From contig NZ_FTNY01000001.1 in the NCBI RefSeq assembly GCF_900156575.1, positions 1,159,336-1,223,335 on the forward strand: a stretch of DNA of 64,000 bases, read 5' to 3'. The notes under the pieces are model-generated. The model had not been told where the DNA came from and made no database searches. It saw nothing but the letters and a program-made list of their open reading frames with translations. The translations under genes were made by a program, and so were the position numbers. The stretch comes from Chryseobacterium shigense (GTDB taxonomy: Bacteria; Bacteroidota; Bacteroidia; Flavobacteriales; Weeksellaceae). Position 1 is the first letter of the stretch. Each line of letters opens with the position of its first letter. Below are positions 1 to 8,625 of this stretch, piece by piece.

Positions 1-366
1 AGCGACACCAGTTGGCTGAGTCTGAATCCGGCCAATAGAAAAGCTTTTACCGAAGATGAGCTCTGTGGAATTCCTTTTACTCATAATGCTTTTTATACGC
101 TGTTTAGTATTTACAAAAAAGCCACGGCGAGAAACTGGGCCGTTTCTATTCCCAAATCTTTCCCTATTCTTTTTGTCAGCGGACAGAATGATCCGATCGG
201 CGATTTCAGCAAAGGGGTTATCAAAACGGCAGACTATTTAAAACAGGATGGATTTAAAGATATCAATGTCAAAATTTATCCCGAGATGCGCCACGAAATA
301 TTAAATGAAGAAATCAGGGAAGAGGTTTTCAATCACCTATTTCAGTGGATCTCAAAACACTTATAA
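1..366 (+). CDS. Alpha/beta hydrolase, C-terminal part (5' end outside window)
   Basis: The frame is open from base 1 and ends at TAA 364-366, giving 121 residues of a longer protein. The segment PILFVSGQNDPIGDFSKGV fits the late strand and acid-residue region of lysophospholipase/monoacylglycerol-lipase-type alpha/beta hydrolases (S33/Hydrolase_4). MRHEILNE places the catalytic histidine about 20 residues before the end, as usual in the family. The nucleophile elbow is upstream of the window. It probably hydrolyses an ester or acylglycerol, but the substrate cannot be read from this fragment. Confidence 0.75.
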   Translation, partial: SDTSWLSLNPANRKAFTEDELCGIPFTHNAFYTLFSIYKKATARNWAVSIPKSFPILFVSGQNDPIGDFSKGVIKTADYLKQDGFKDINVKIYPEMRHEILNEEIREEVFNHLFQWISKHL

Positions 367-383
367 AACCAATGTCCTTATCG

Positions 384-404
384 TCCGTGAAATCTGTGGG
401 GGAT
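384..404. repeat. Copy of a dispersed intergenic word (GTGAAATCTGTGGG)
   Basis: The stretch CCGTGAAATCTGTGGGGGATC closely resembles words at 1206-1231 and 1389-1413 and the arms of the inverted repeat at 17049-17107. All copies lie between genes. Confidence 0.5.
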
Positions 405-465
405 CTTTTGATCGCTCGCAAATGAAGCAACCTTTCCTTTGATCCATAATCAAGCCTTTTTATTA

Positions 466-473
466 TATATTTG
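466..473 (+). promoter_or_regulatory. Candidate -7 promoter element TATATTTG
   Basis: TATATTTG matches the Bacteroidota -7 consensus TAnnTTTG and lies 33 nt before the ATG at 507. A TTTG at 438-441 could be the -33 element, but its 24-nt spacing is slightly long. The position argues against translation starting at the TTG at 471, inside this element. Confidence 0.5.
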
Positions 474-506
474 AGCATTGATCATTATAAAAAAACACTA
501 AAAATT

Positions 507-1097
507 ATGGCTAAAAATTTAAAATTTCTCGTTGCTCTTTTTTCCCTCGTAACATTTTCTCTGCATGCTCAGAATAAAACTATCGACTATTTAAGTATTC
601 CCGGACCTATTAAACTGGATAACAAAACCTATAATCTGGTTTGGAGCTCTCATCCCAGTGAAAATTATTACAAGCAGGAATACTTAAGCCCCGGTGAAAA
701 GATTGAAAAATACAATACATTAACGCTTATCGAGTTTGTAAAGGGAGATTTCGATCTTAAAGATGTAGTTGATCAGAAAGTAAGTGAAATTGAAAAAATG
801 AAGCAATCGAATCCGGTTGTCAATTATGAAACATACGAAAATAATGGAGAATATATTGTAGACTTTCTCATGAGTGAAAACTCGAAAGATGGAAAAGAAA
901 TATTAATTGCAGAAAGAAATATATACCGTTATAAGCTGGTTACTGTCAATGAAAGCAAAGGGGTCTTACTTTTCGCCGTCAGTGAAAGAGGCTATAAAGA
1001 AAATATGGCTCAATTTTTCAACAATTTAAAAAATAACTCTACCCATTTAATAGAAGTTGTCGGAAATTATAAACTACCCGATGTTCAGTTAAAATAA
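507..1097 (+). CDS. Uncharacterised exported protein
   Basis: This is a 196-residue protein of unknown function. It begins with a typical signal peptide: a Lys-containing n-region, the hydrophobic stretch FLVALFSLVTFS, and an HAQ cleavage site near residue 19-21. The mature part is a mixed alpha/beta soluble domain rich in Lys, Glu and Asn, with no motif I recognise. The start ATG at 507 is chosen because it sits directly ahead of the signal peptide; an upstream TTG at 471 overlaps the candidate promoter. It stands alone between repeat-bearing intergenic regions and is probably periplasmic. Confidence 0.7.
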   Translation: MAKNLKFLVALFSLVTFSLHAQNKTIDYLSIPGPIKLDNKTYNLVWSSHPSENYYKQEYLSPGEKIEKYNTLTLIEFVKGDFDLKDVVDQKVSEIEKMKQSNPVVNYETYENNGEYIVDFLMSENSKDGKEILIAERNIYRYKLVTVNESKGVLLFAVSERGYKENMAQFFNNLKNNSTHLIEVVGNYKLPDVQLK

Positions 1098-1438
1098 CAC
1101 ATAAAATCTTTGTGAACAACCGAGAAACCATCCTCCATTTGAACCTTATAGGTTTTAGAAACTATAAGGTTTATATCTGCATCCAATAAAAATACAATAT
1201 ACTATGTCATCTGCAAAATCTGCGGGAGATTCTTAACTAATTTATCCTTTATATAATCCTTCAAAATTCAAATTTCTATTGTGTGACTGTCATTGCGAAC
1301 CGTAGGTAGGGCAATCTAATCGTTAAAATTAAGAGAGATTGCTTCGTCTCTACGCTCCTCGCAATGACAAAATATAACACAAACATCAGCGAAATCCGTG
1401 AAATCTGCGGGAGCATAAAAAATTCCAACAGAACATTT
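1098..1438. other. Intergenic stretch with dispersed repeats, no gene seen
   Basis: There are 341 bases between convergent genes. They contain two copies of the CTGCGGGAG word (1206-1231 and 1389-1413) and an imperfect inverted repeat (1289-1368). I see no convincing small ORF or RNA gene. Confidence 0.6.
1289..1368. repeat. Imperfect inverted repeat GTCATTGCGA...TCGCAATGAC
   Basis: The outer arms GTCATTGCGA (1289-1298) and TCGCAATGAC (1359-1368) are perfect complements. Inner arms GCAATCT (1311-1317) and AGATTGC (1336-1342) also pair, giving a long, interrupted hairpin of about 80 nt. It has the look of the palindromic REP/MITE-like elements scattered between genes in many genomes. No coding potential is seen. 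Confidence 0.65.
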
Positions 1439-3028
1439 TTAACCCAAAACAATCTCCCTCCCTATTCCGATCTCTTCAAGGAAGGTCTCATCATGAGAAA
1501 TCACCAGCAGGGTTCCCTGATAATTTCTGATAGATTCCGTGAGAATTTCTACGTTCTGCAAGTCTAAATTGTTTGTTGGTTCATCCAGAATGATCATATC
1601 CGGGGCTTTATTACTGATTGAAAGTCCGCATAAAAGCAGTCTCAAACGTTCTCCTCCACTTAATATCCCACATTTTTTTTCCCAGGTTTCCTTTCTGAAT
1701 AAAAACCGGGATAGTAAAGTTTTCACTTCAGATTCCGGCATTGCACTGTCATTAAACTGTTGTACAAAATCGTAAACGGTCATGTCCTGACCAATCAAAG
1801 AATATTCCTGATCGACATAAATGGCATTACATTCTGATTTTGAAATGGTTCCTACAGAGGGCTTCAGATTTCCCAATAAAAGATTGATTAAAGTGGTCTT
1901 TCCGGAACCGTTGGAACCTTTAATCAAAATCCTGTCCCCACTTCTGATGTCAAGATTGAGGTCTTCTTTCCACAATAATTTTTCATTATATTTAAAATTA
2001 ACTTCCTCTGCAGCAATCAGAAGCTTTCCGGAATGCAGATCAGAATCATTAAAAATTACTTTCATCTGATCGGAATTTTTCAATGATGAACGCAAATTCC
2101 TCAAGTCCCCTGATAGATCATTGATCTTTTCAGCATGAATATCTTTTAATCTGGATGTGTTTTTTTCGGCATTATTGCGGAGAGTATTCATCATAATTCT
2201 TGCAACACCCGACTTTTCCTGCTTTTGTTTTCCTCTCGCATCCAGTTTTTGCTTTCTTTCCAGCGTTTCGCGTTCTTTCTCCTTTGCTTTTTTCAGAGCC
2301 CGCTCTTTAGAATGGATGTCATTGTTTAATGCTTCCTGTTCTATTTCTTTTTGTTCAGCATACAAATCATAATTTCCACCATAAGTAGAAATCCCCTGAT
2401 TGCTTAATTCAAATATCATGTCAACAAGGTTCAGTAAAATCCGGTCGTGACTGACCATAACGACAGTTGAATGGGTTTGCTTAATAAATTCATACAGAAG
2501 TTTTCTACCTTCCAGATCAAGATGGTTGGTAGGTTCGTCTAACAAAATAATATCGGGCTGATTGATCTGGATTCCAGCCAGAAAAACTTTAGTTTTTTGT
2601 CCACCGCTTAAACTTTCAAGTTTCTGATTTAAGTTTAAATTGTCCAGTTTCCAGTATTGCAGTGCACTCTGGCATCGTTCCTCAATATCCCAGTCGTCAT
2701 TTAAAGTTTCAAAATATTCTTCATCTACGTCACCATTGATGATTTTTTGAAGAGCATTCAGTTTTTTATCGATCTTAAGACATTCTGATACAGTCCTGTG
2801 GTCAAAATTCCCAAACATCTGCGGAACATAATACAGATCACCTTTGACGGTTATATTTCCTTCAGATGGCTGAATTTCCCCGGCAGCAAGCTTCAGAAGT
2901 GTAGATTTCCCGACACCATTACTACCGGCTACTGCCGATTTTGTATGAGGTTGAATGGCTAAATGGGTGGAATTAAACAGGAGGTCTCCTCCCGGAAACC
3001 CGTAGGATATACTTTGTAGTAGAATCAT
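1439..3028 (-). CDS. ABC-F family ATPase (two nucleotide-binding domains)
   Basis: This 529-residue protein has two ABC ATPase domains and no membrane segments, the hallmark of ABC-F proteins, which act on the ribosome rather than in transport. Domain 1 has Walker A GSNGVGKST (about residue 35), signature LSGGQKTK and Walker B ILLDEPTNHLDL. Domain 2 has GSNGSGKTT, LSGGERLRL and MIILDEPTNNLDL. A charged Lys/Glu/Arg-rich linker (about 240-320) is the inter-domain P-site tip region. Members include housekeeping translation factors (EttA/Uup/YheS) and antibiotic-protection factors; the sequence does not decide which this is. The leader is about 105 nt if the -7 element at 3138-3145 is used. Confidence 0.88.
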   Translation of the reverse strand: MILLQSISYGFPGGDLLFNSTHLAIQPHTKSAVAGSNGVGKSTLLKLAAGEIQPSEGNITVKGDLYYVPQMFGNFDHRTVSECLKIDKKLNALQKIINGDVDEEYFETLNDDWDIEERCQSALQYWKLDNLNLNQKLESLSGGQKTKVFLAGIQINQPDIILLDEPTNHLDLEGRKLLYEFIKQTHSTVVMVSHDRILLNLVDMIFELSNQGISTYGGNYDLYAEQKEIEQEALNNDIHSKERALKKAKEKERETLERKQKLDARGKQKQEKSGVARIMMNTLRNNAEKNTSRLKDIHAEKINDLSGDLRNLRSSLKNSDQMKVIFNDSDLHSGKLLIAAEEVNFKYNEKLLWKEDLNLDIRSGDRILIKGSNGSGKTTLINLLLGNLKPSVGTISKSECNAIYVDQEYSLIGQDMTVYDFVQQFNDSAMPESEVKTLLSRFLFRKETWEKKCGILSGGERLRLLLCGLSISNKAPDMIILDEPTNNLDLQNVEILTESIRNYQGTLLVISHDETFLEEIGIGREIVLG

Positions 3029-3056
3029 AATTTCTTTCTTGGTAATAATTAAACAT

Positions 3057-3076
3057 CAGTAACTCACGGGTTACTG
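3057..3076 (-). promoter_or_regulatory. Small inverted repeat in the ABC-F leader
   Basis: CAGTAAC (3057-3063) and GTTACTG (3070-3076) form a 7-bp stem with a 6-nt loop, about 29 nt upstream of the ABC-F start codon. Leader hairpins matter for attenuation in some ABC-F resistance genes; here that is only a possibility. Confidence 0.3.
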
Positions 3077-3137
3077 TTGGGTACAATCGAAAAAGAAATT
3101 AAATCCTACATGCTTGTATCATTGGGTTTTGGAAATA

Positions 3138-3145
3138 CAAAGATA
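3138..3145 (-). promoter_or_regulatory. Candidate -7 element TATCTTTG for the ABC-F gene
   Basis: Read on the minus strand the bases are TATCTTTG, a full match to TAnnTTTG, about 110 nt upstream of the ABC-F start. No clear -33 TTG is seen at the usual distance. Confidence 0.4.
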
Positions 3146-3386
3146 GGAAATTTCCCCATAGTACATTTTCCTGATAAAAAACATACGTTTTTTTTCATTA
3201 CTTCCGAAGCCATTGAAATCTACCGAACTAAATGGCCTTGTGCGCAAAGGTTTTAAATTGTAGATTTAATAGGATAATGGAGCAGAATCAGCGATTTTTA
3301 TTGTATGTTATTTTCACTCCATCTTATTTAAATGAGTCATTATGAAATCCGCAATAAAAGTAGAAAAGATTTTGATCAAAAAAACG

Positions 3387-3394
3387 TAACTTTG
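3387..3394 (+). promoter_or_regulatory. Candidate -7 element TAACTTTG for hpt
   Basis: TAACTTTG fits TAnnTTTG and ends 19 nt before the hpt ATG. The nearest upstream TTTG (3371-3374) is too close to act as a standard -33 box. Confidence 0.45.
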
Positions 3395-3413
3395 TCGACT
3401 ACTAAAATTTTTT

Positions 3414-3968
3414 ATGGAAAGCATTAAAGTTCACGACAAAACTTTCGTTCCTTATCTGAAGGAAGCCGAGATTCAGCAAATTGTAAAAGAAACAGCTTTA
3501 AAGATTTATGAAGATTACAAGGATGAAGTTCCTGTTTTCATCGGGGTTCTGAACGGAGTGATCATGTTCTTCTCAGATCTTTTAAAATACTACCCGGGCG
3601 AATGCGAAATTGCTTTCATCCAGATGAGCTCTTATGCAGGAACTGAGTCTACAGGAATCGTTTACCAGAAAATGGAACTGACGAAAGATGTGAAAGACCG
3701 TCATATCATTCTTGTGGAAGACATCGTAGATACTGGAAATACCGTTGAAAGCCTATTCAAATATTTCACAGAAACCCAGCGTCCGAAATCTGTAAAACTG
3801 GCGTCATTCTTATTAAAGCCTGATGTGTACAAAAAAGATTTCAAACTGGATTATATCGGAAAAGAGATTCCAAATAAATTTGTCCTTGGTTACGGACTTG
3901 ATTATGATGAGTTGGGAAGAAACCTTGCGAATCTGTATCAACTGGAAGAAGGACAGATCAACCATTAA
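3414..3968 (+). CDS. hpt: Hypoxanthine phosphoribosyltransferase
   Basis: This 184-residue purine-salvage enzyme transfers the phosphoribosyl group of PRPP to hypoxanthine (and usually guanine), giving IMP or GMP in the cytoplasm. The PRPP-binding motif is HIILVEDIVDTGNTV (about residues 100-114), with the acidic pair E-D before I-V-D-T-G. FIGVLNGVIMF near residue 45 is the conserved early loop, and LGYGLDYDELGRN near the C-terminus is typical of the family. The length is normal. It is followed after 152 nt by adk, so the two nucleotide-metabolism genes may be linked, although the gap carries an inverted repeat. Confidence 0.93.
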   Translation: MESIKVHDKTFVPYLKEAEIQQIVKETALKIYEDYKDEVPVFIGVLNGVIMFFSDLLKYYPGECEIAFIQMSSYAGTESTGIVYQKMELTKDVKDRHIILVEDIVDTGNTVESLFKYFTETQRPKSVKLASFLLKPDVYKKDFKLDYIGKEIPNKFVLGYGLDYDELGRNLANLYQLEEGQINH

Positions 3969-3991
3969 ACGCTGTTGGCTACTAGCTGATA

Positions 3992-4059
3992 GCTTTTAGC
4001 CTAAAAAAGTAAAATAAAGAAATTAATTTAATAACTTAAAAACGCTAGAGGCTAAAAGC
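3992..4059. repeat. Inverted repeat GCTTTTAGCCT / AGGCTAAAAGC between hpt and adk
   Basis: GCTTTTAGCCT (3992-4002) is exactly complementary to AGGCTAAAAGC (4049-4059), separated by 46 AT-rich bases. Related words (AAAAGCCAAAAGCTAGC) follow just downstream. This is intergenic repeat material; it lacks the T-tract expected of an intrinsic terminator. Confidence 0.6.
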
Positions 4060-4120
4060 AGATTAGACCAATGGTAAAAGCCAAAAGCTAGCTGCCCATC
4101 GCCAGAAGCCCTTTAAAATT

Positions 4121-4699
4121 ATGATAAACATTGTTCTGTTCGGCCCTCCAGGAAGTGGAAAAGGAACACAAGCTCAAAACCTGATCGAAAAATTTAATTT
4201 AAAACAGATTTCAACAGGTGACCTTTTCAGATACAACATGAAAAACGACACCGAGCTTGGAAAACTGGCTAAGTCTTACATCGATAAGGGAGAATTGGTT
4301 CCGGATCAGGTAACGACGGATATGCTGATCGACGAGCTTAGAAAGCCAACCGATACCAACGGATTTATCTTTGATGGCTACCCGAGAACGACTGCTCAGA
4401 CGGAAGCTTTGGAAACAATCGTAGATGAGGAGCTGAACGACAAAATTGATATCTGCCTATCCTTAGTGGTTGAAGATAAAACTTTAGTGGAAAGACTTCT
4501 GAAAAGAGGCGAAACCAGCGGAAGATCTGATGACAGCAATGTAGAGATCATTGAAAACAGAATTAAAGAATATTATACTAAAACAGCAGAAGTAGCTGAA
4601 CTTTACAAACAACAGGGAAAATATGTTGAAGTAAACGGCGTAGGAGAAATTGATGAAATTTCCCAAAAACTTTTCGCTGAAGTCGAAAAAATTAAATAA
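4121..4699 (+). CDS. adk: Adenylate kinase (short form)
   Basis: This 192-residue enzyme catalyses ATP + AMP = 2 ADP in the cytoplasm. The P-loop GPPGSGKGT is at residues 8-16, ISTGDLFR is the AMP-binding helix, and FDGYPRT is the conserved NMP-site segment. The LID is short (RGETSGRSDDS) instead of the longer, often zinc-bearing LID of about 215-residue forms, so this is the short-type adenylate kinase. It lies 67 nt before obgE in the same direction and probably shares a transcript with it. Confidence 0.94.
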   Translation: MINIVLFGPPGSGKGTQAQNLIEKFNLKQISTGDLFRYNMKNDTELGKLAKSYIDKGELVPDQVTTDMLIDELRKPTDTNGFIFDGYPRTTAQTEALETIVDEELNDKIDICLSLVVEDKTLVERLLKRGETSGRSDDSNVEIIENRIKEYYTKTAEVAELYKQQGKYVEVNGVGEIDEISQKLFAEVEKIK

Positions 4700-4713
4700 T
4701 CGGGAGATGGAGT

Positions 4714-4740
4714 ACGGGATTGGAAAAATTCGAATCCCGT
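4714..4740. repeat. Short hairpin between adk and obgE
   Basis: ACGGGATT (4714-4721) pairs perfectly with AATCCCGT (4733-4740) across an 11-nt loop. There is no T-run after it, so it is not an intrinsic terminator. It could be an mRNA processing or stabilising structure, or intergenic repeat debris. Confidence 0.5.
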
Positions 4741-4766
4741 GATCCGCAACCCGCAACACAAACTAT

Positions 4767-5750
4767 ATGTCTAACTTTGTAGATTACGTAAAGATCCATT
4801 GTAAAAGCGGACACGGAGGTGCAGGTTCTGCCCACCTTCGCCGTGAAAAATATATTCCTAAAGGTGGTCCGGATGGAGGCGACGGAGGTCGCGGCGGACA
4901 CGTCATCATGAGAGGAAATGCTCAGGAATGGACTTTACTTCCACTTCGATACACCCGTCACATAAAGGCGGAACGGGGTGAAAACGGGGCGAAAAGCCAG
5001 CTGACCGGTGCTGACGGTGCTGATATTTATATCGATGTTCCTATCGGGACAATCGCTAAAAATGAAGAAGGAGAAATTATCGGCGAAATTCTTGAAGACA
5101 AGCAGGAAATCACTTTGATGCTTGGAGGAAAAGGAGGAAAAGGAAATGAGCACTTCAAATCTTCTACCAATCAGACTCCAAGATATGCGCAACCAGGAAT
5201 GGATGGCGAGGAAGGCTTCGTTGTTTTCGAGCTTAAAATTTTGGCTGATGTAGGTTTGGTTGGTTTTCCAAATGCCGGAAAATCTACCCTTCTTGCCTCT
5301 GTATCTGCTGCAAAACCTAAGATCGCCAATTATGCATTTACAACACTGACGCCCAACCTTGGGATTGTGGATTACAGAAATTACAAATCATTTGTAATGG
5401 CTGATATCCCGGGAATCATTGAAGGTGCTGCTGAAGGAAAAGGTCTGGGACACAGATTCTTAAGACATATTGAAAGAAACTCTATCCTTTTATTCTTAAT
5501 CCCGGCTGATTCTGAAAGTCATTTTCAGGAGTTTAAAATTCTGGAAAATGAATTAACGGAATACAATCCTGAACTTCTGGATAAAGATTTCATCGTTTCT
5601 ATTTCAAAAGCTGACCTTTTGGATGATGAACTGAAAAAAGAAATCTCTGCGGAATTTCCGGAAAACAAAAAGCCGTTATTTTTCTCCGGTGTGACTGGAG
5701 AAGGCCTAGTAGAACTGAAAGATGCAATCTGGAAAAAACTACACGGATAA
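4767..5750 (+). CDS. obgE: GTPase ObgE/CgtA
   Basis: This 327-residue essential GTPase binds the large ribosomal subunit and takes part in ribosome maturation and growth control. The glycine-rich Obg fold is at residues 1-158 ([31 protein letters not shown]). The G domain follows, with G1 GFPNAGKST (166-174), G3 DIPGI (213-217) and a G4-like SKADLL near 280. The variable C-terminal domain of longer Obg proteins is absent, as in many Bacteroidota. The stop is 3 nt before the next gene, so they are probably co-transcribed. Confidence 0.95.
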   Translation: MSNFVDYVKIHCKSGHGGAGSAHLRREKYIPKGGPDGGDGGRGGHVIMRGNAQEWTLLPLRYTRHIKAERGENGAKSQLTGADGADIYIDVPIGTIAKNEEGEIIGEILEDKQEITLMLGGKGGKGNEHFKSSTNQTPRYAQPGMDGEEGFVVFELKILADVGLVGFPNAGKSTLLASVSAAKPKIANYAFTTLTPNLGIVDYRNYKSFVMADIPGIIEGAAEGKGLGHRFLRHIERNSILLFLIPADSESHFQEFKILENELTEYNPELLDKDFIVSISKADLLDDELKKEISAEFPENKKPLFFSGVTGEGLVELKDAIWKKLHG

Positions 5751-5753
5751 AAG

Positions 5754-6545
5754 ATGATACACTCATTAAAGAAAATAACAGCACCCGCTGTTATTTTTGT
5801 TTCATTTCTTCTGCCTGCCTCAGCTTATGCTCAGGACAGCGATTCATTCGTGGAAACATCTAAGTCAGATGAACCTGCGCCTCTAAATGATAAGGCGTTT
5901 TTTAAGTATGAATTTAATAAAAGGTTAAAGTATACGCTTACCTACGATAAGATTGCAGATCAGGGGGAAAGCAATGAGGTGAGTGAGGACATTCAGTATT
6001 TCGTAAGTGATGCTGATTTATCCGTTCTGTCTTTTAACAACAGCAGGAATGGTTTTATTTATAATTTAAATAAGGAGACCAATCCTGTACTTCCTGTTTT
6101 GATCAAGGATGAAAGTAAAGATATTAAACCTGGAAATTTCGATTATTTTAAAGGAGATATCCCGCTGGAATCTGAAATTGCAGATATTAAAAAAAGGAAA
6201 AAAATAAAAACAGAGCATATTTTAGAACTGGTTGAAAAGAGAGCAGAAAACGATCTCATTCATTATAAGTACAACCTTATTCTGAATCAAAAAGTAAAAA
6301 AGAATCTGGGAGTTATTGAACTTGACATTACCAACAGTAACCAGGATTTCAATAACAACATTCTGTATGATATGGAACCTTTGTTTTTTAAAAATAAAAT
6401 AGTGTTCAATAAAGGGGAGATCAAAAGCTATTCTTACTACAGCACTTCTAAAAAAAGGACAAAGTATTATGAATCAAAAGATAATGAGTCTGTGCTTTTA
6501 AGACTATCATTTACTAAAGGCTGCTGTGTTTCATCTCTGGAGTAA
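5754..6545 (+). CDS. Uncharacterised exported protein downstream of obgE
   Basis: This is a 263-residue protein of unknown function. A signal peptide is clear: MIHSLKK, then the hydrophobic stretch APAVIFVSFLLP, then a SAYAQ cleavage site near residue 27. The rest is soluble, Lys/Asp/Asn-rich and beta-prone. A GLP-type motif common in related Bacteroidota GLPGLI proteins is not seen. It starts 3 nt after the obgE stop, indicating translational linkage even though the functions look unrelated. Probably periplasmic or outer-membrane associated. Confidence 0.7.
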   Translation: MIHSLKKITAPAVIFVSFLLPASAYAQDSDSFVETSKSDEPAPLNDKAFFKYEFNKRLKYTLTYDKIADQGESNEVSEDIQYFVSDADLSVLSFNNSRNGFIYNLNKETNPVLPVLIKDESKDIKPGNFDYFKGDIPLESEIADIKKRKKIKTEHILELVEKRAENDLIHYKYNLILNQKVKKNLGVIELDITNSNQDFNNNILYDMEPLFFKNKIVFNKGEIKSYSYYSTSKKRTKYYESKDNESVLLRLSFTKGCCVSSLE

Positions 6546-6608
6546 ACTACCATGCCGGAACCGCCGGTATTGGAATAATTATTGAAAGAAACAAGGAAAC
6601 CACCCGCT

Positions 6609-7097
6609 ATGAAGTATATACTAAGTTTTTGTGCATTGATATTTTTATTCTCGTGCACCACACAAAAAACCGACTCAAAATACACCAGAATCCAATATCA
6701 GGCAGGTGCCTGCTTTGGATCTTGTCCCATTTTCACCATAACGATCAATCCGGACAGAACTGCGATACTTGAAGCAGAGCATTTTAATTTCTCCAAAGAG
6801 TTTTCGAAAGGAGAGTTTTCAAATCCCCGGGAAGGAACTTTTAATGGAGTGATCAAAGAAGCAGACTACAACAAACTGATTTCACTTCTGAATGATCTTG
6901 ACGTGAAAAGCCTGAAAGACCATTACGGGACAAAAAACATCACAGATCTCTCCACTTCCTATCTCAAAATCAATTTTACAGACGGATCTTCCAAAAATAT
7001 AGAAGATTATGGTAAAAGAGGAAGTGAAAAACTGAGAAAAGTCTATATGTTCATTGAAGACCTGAGACATAACCAACAGTGGGCAAAAGTAAAATGA
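6609..7097 (+). CDS. DUF6438-like lipoprotein
   Basis: The ATG at 6609 gives a 162-residue lipoprotein: MKYILSFCALIFLFSC has a lipobox (LFSC) with the lipidated Cys at residue 16. An in-frame start 27 nt upstream would spoil the signal peptide. The mature part starts with ACFGSCPIFTITINPDRTAILE, the CxGxCPxF pattern of DUF6438-type domains, followed by an LLNDLD-type helix. The function is unknown. The family is common as single-domain lipoproteins in Bacteroidota; the two Cys may form a disulphide in the periplasm. Confidence 0.7.
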   Translation: MKYILSFCALIFLFSCTTQKTDSKYTRIQYQAGACFGSCPIFTITINPDRTAILEAEHFNFSKEFSKGEFSNPREGTFNGVIKEADYNKLISLLNDLDVKSLKDHYGTKNITDLSTSYLKINFTDGSSKNIEDYGKRGSEKLRKVYMFIEDLRHNQQWAKVK

Positions 7098-7118
7098 TCC
7101 GCTTAAAAATATTTAGAC

Positions 7119-7126
7119 TACCTTTG
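7119..7126 (+). promoter_or_regulatory. Candidate -7 element TACCTTTG for the RhlE-type helicase gene
   Basis: TACCTTTG matches TAnnTTTG and gives a leader of about 55 nt before the TTG start at 7187. The leader contains AATTCC/GGAATT arms (7135-7140 and 7152-7157) followed by a T-rich run. That hairpin may also serve as terminator of the upstream lipoprotein gene. Confidence 0.4.
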
Positions 7127-7186
7127 TACCATATAATTCCTTCACCTTGAGGGAATTTTATTTTAAATTAAAAAAAATTAGTTCAT

Positions 7187-8485
7187 TTGAATTTTACAGA
7201 CCTAAACTTAATAGAACCTATTGCAAAAGCAATTCAGGAACAGGGTTATACAAACCCTACGCCCATTCAGGAGAGATCGATCCCTGAAATCTTAAAAGGT
7301 AGCGACTTTTTAGGATGTGCACAGACAGGAACAGGAAAGACAGCGGCGTTTGCTATTCCTATTCTGCAGAATTTATCAAAAAGCAAGACCAAAAATAATC
7401 ATATAAAAGCCCTGATCTTAACGCCGACAAGAGAACTTGCCATCCAGATCGAGGAAAATATTAACGCATACGGAAAATACCTTCCGCTAAAACAACTCGT
7501 TATTTTCGGAGGAGTAAAGCAGGGAAATCAGGAAGCTGCTCTGAGAAGAGGCATCGATATCCTGGTAGCAACGCCCGGGAGACTTCTTGATTTTATCGCA
7601 CAAGGTATTATCAGCCTTAAGAACATTGAAATCTTTGTTCTTGATGAAGCAGACAGAATGCTGGATATGGGTTTTGTTCATGATGTAAAAAGAGTGATTA
7701 AACTTCTTCCGCAAAGAAGACAGACTTTATTCTTTTCAGCAACAATGCCTTCTGAGATCCAGAAACTGGCTGATTCTATCTTGAATAATCCTGTGAAGGT
7801 AGAAGTTACTCCGGTTTCTTCTACTGCTGAAACCATTAAGCAGTCGGTTTATTTTGTAGATAAAGAAAATAAGCTGGATCTTCTTTCTCATATTCTGGAG
7901 AATGATATTTCAGATTCTGTACTGGTATTTTCACGAACAAAACACGGGGCAGACAAAATAGCAAGAAAGTTGCAGAAAGATAATATCTCAGCAGAGGCAA
8001 TTCACGGGAACAAATCTCAAAATGCGAGACAGAATGCCCTGAATAATTTTAAGAGCGGAAAAACAAGGATTCTGGTCGCTACAGACATCGCTGCAAGAGG
8101 TATCGATATCGATGAGCTGAAGTATGTGATCAATTTCGAACTTTCCGACGTTTCTGAAACCTATGTTCACAGAATCGGAAGAACGGGAAGAGCAGGAGCT
8201 GAAGGATCTTCAATTTCTTTTGTAGACAGTCTGGATCTTTTAAACTTAAGAAATACAGAAAAACTGATCGGTAAAAAAATTCCGGTGATTAAAGAGCATC
8301 CTTTCCATACAGATAATCTGGTAGCGCAAAAAAGAGACTCTAATAATAAGCCTTCTTCCGGAGGTGGAGACCGAAGACCTCCGAGATCTCCAAAGCCTCA
8401 GAATAACAACAATAAGCCAGCAGCCGGCAGTACCCCTACAGGGTTCAAGAAGCCTAAGAATAAGAATTTCACAAGAAAAAAATAA
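7187..8485 (+). CDS. DEAD-box RNA helicase, RhlE type
   Basis: This 432-residue ATP-dependent RNA helicase is likely involved in ribosome assembly or RNA turnover. Motifs seen in order are the Q-motif ([10 protein letters not shown]), I AQTGTGKT (45-52), Ia [51 protein letters not shown] and [12 protein letters not shown]. The C-terminal tail (about 385-432) is low-complexity, rich in Pro, Asn, Lys and Gly, typical of RhlE-like proteins. Translation appears to begin with [15 protein letters not shown] is the usual family N-terminus and no in-frame ATG precedes it. A strong terminator follows. Confidence 0.92.
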   Translation: MNFTDLNLIEPIAKAIQEQGYTNPTPIQERSIPEILKGSDFLGCAQTGTGKTAAFAIPILQNLSKSKTKNNHIKALILTPTRELAIQIEENINAYGKYLPLKQLVIFGGVKQGNQEAALRRGIDILVATPGRLLDFIAQGIISLKNIEIFVLDEADRMLDMGFVHDVKRVIKLLPQRRQTLFFSATMPSEIQKLADSILNNPVKVEVTPVSSTAETIKQSVYFVDKENKLDLLSHILENDISDSVLVFSRTKHGADKIARKLQKDNISAEAIHGNKSQNARQNALNNFKSGKTRILVATDIAARGIDIDELKYVINFELSDVSETYVHRIGRTGRAGAEGSSISFVDSLDLLNLRNTEKLIGKKIPVIKEHPFHTDNLVAQKRDSNNKPSSGGGDRRPPRSPKPQNNNNKPAAGSTPTGFKKPKNKNFTRKK

Positions 8486-8491
8486 TAACAA

Positions 8492-8519
8492 AGCCCTTTC
8501 GATTGAAAGGGCTTTTTTT
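8492..8519 (+). terminator. Intrinsic terminator after the RhlE-type helicase gene
   Basis: AGCCCTTTC (8492-8500), loop GATT, GAAAGGGCT (8505-8513), then a run of seven T. This is a textbook rho-independent terminator 7 nt after the stop codon. Confidence 0.92.
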
Positions 8520-8625
8520 ATGTCATATCCTATTACTTAATCAACTTTATTATTGAATTGTACAAAGTAGCAGTGATCTGATTTCTATCTTCTTGAATTA
8601 AATATTACCTAGTATTTTTTAACTC

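Larger units (their letters stand above)
3029..3413. other. Divergent intergenic region with leader hairpin
   Basis: There are 385 bases between the divergent ABC-F gene and hpt. They hold a minus-strand -7 element (TATCTTTG, 3138-3145), a small inverted repeat CAGTAAC/GTTACTG (3057-3063 and 3070-3076) in the ABC-F leader, and a plus-strand -7 element TAACTTTG (3387-3394). No further gene is seen. Confidence 0.55.

Noticed and set aside
471..473. TTG start for the exported protein at 507
   Set aside because: It overlaps the -7 element and would precede the signal peptide with an implausible extension.
4714..4740. TTCGAATCCCG resembles the T-loop of a tRNA
   Set aside because: No acceptor or anticodon arms can be folded around it; it is only a small hairpin between adk and obgE.
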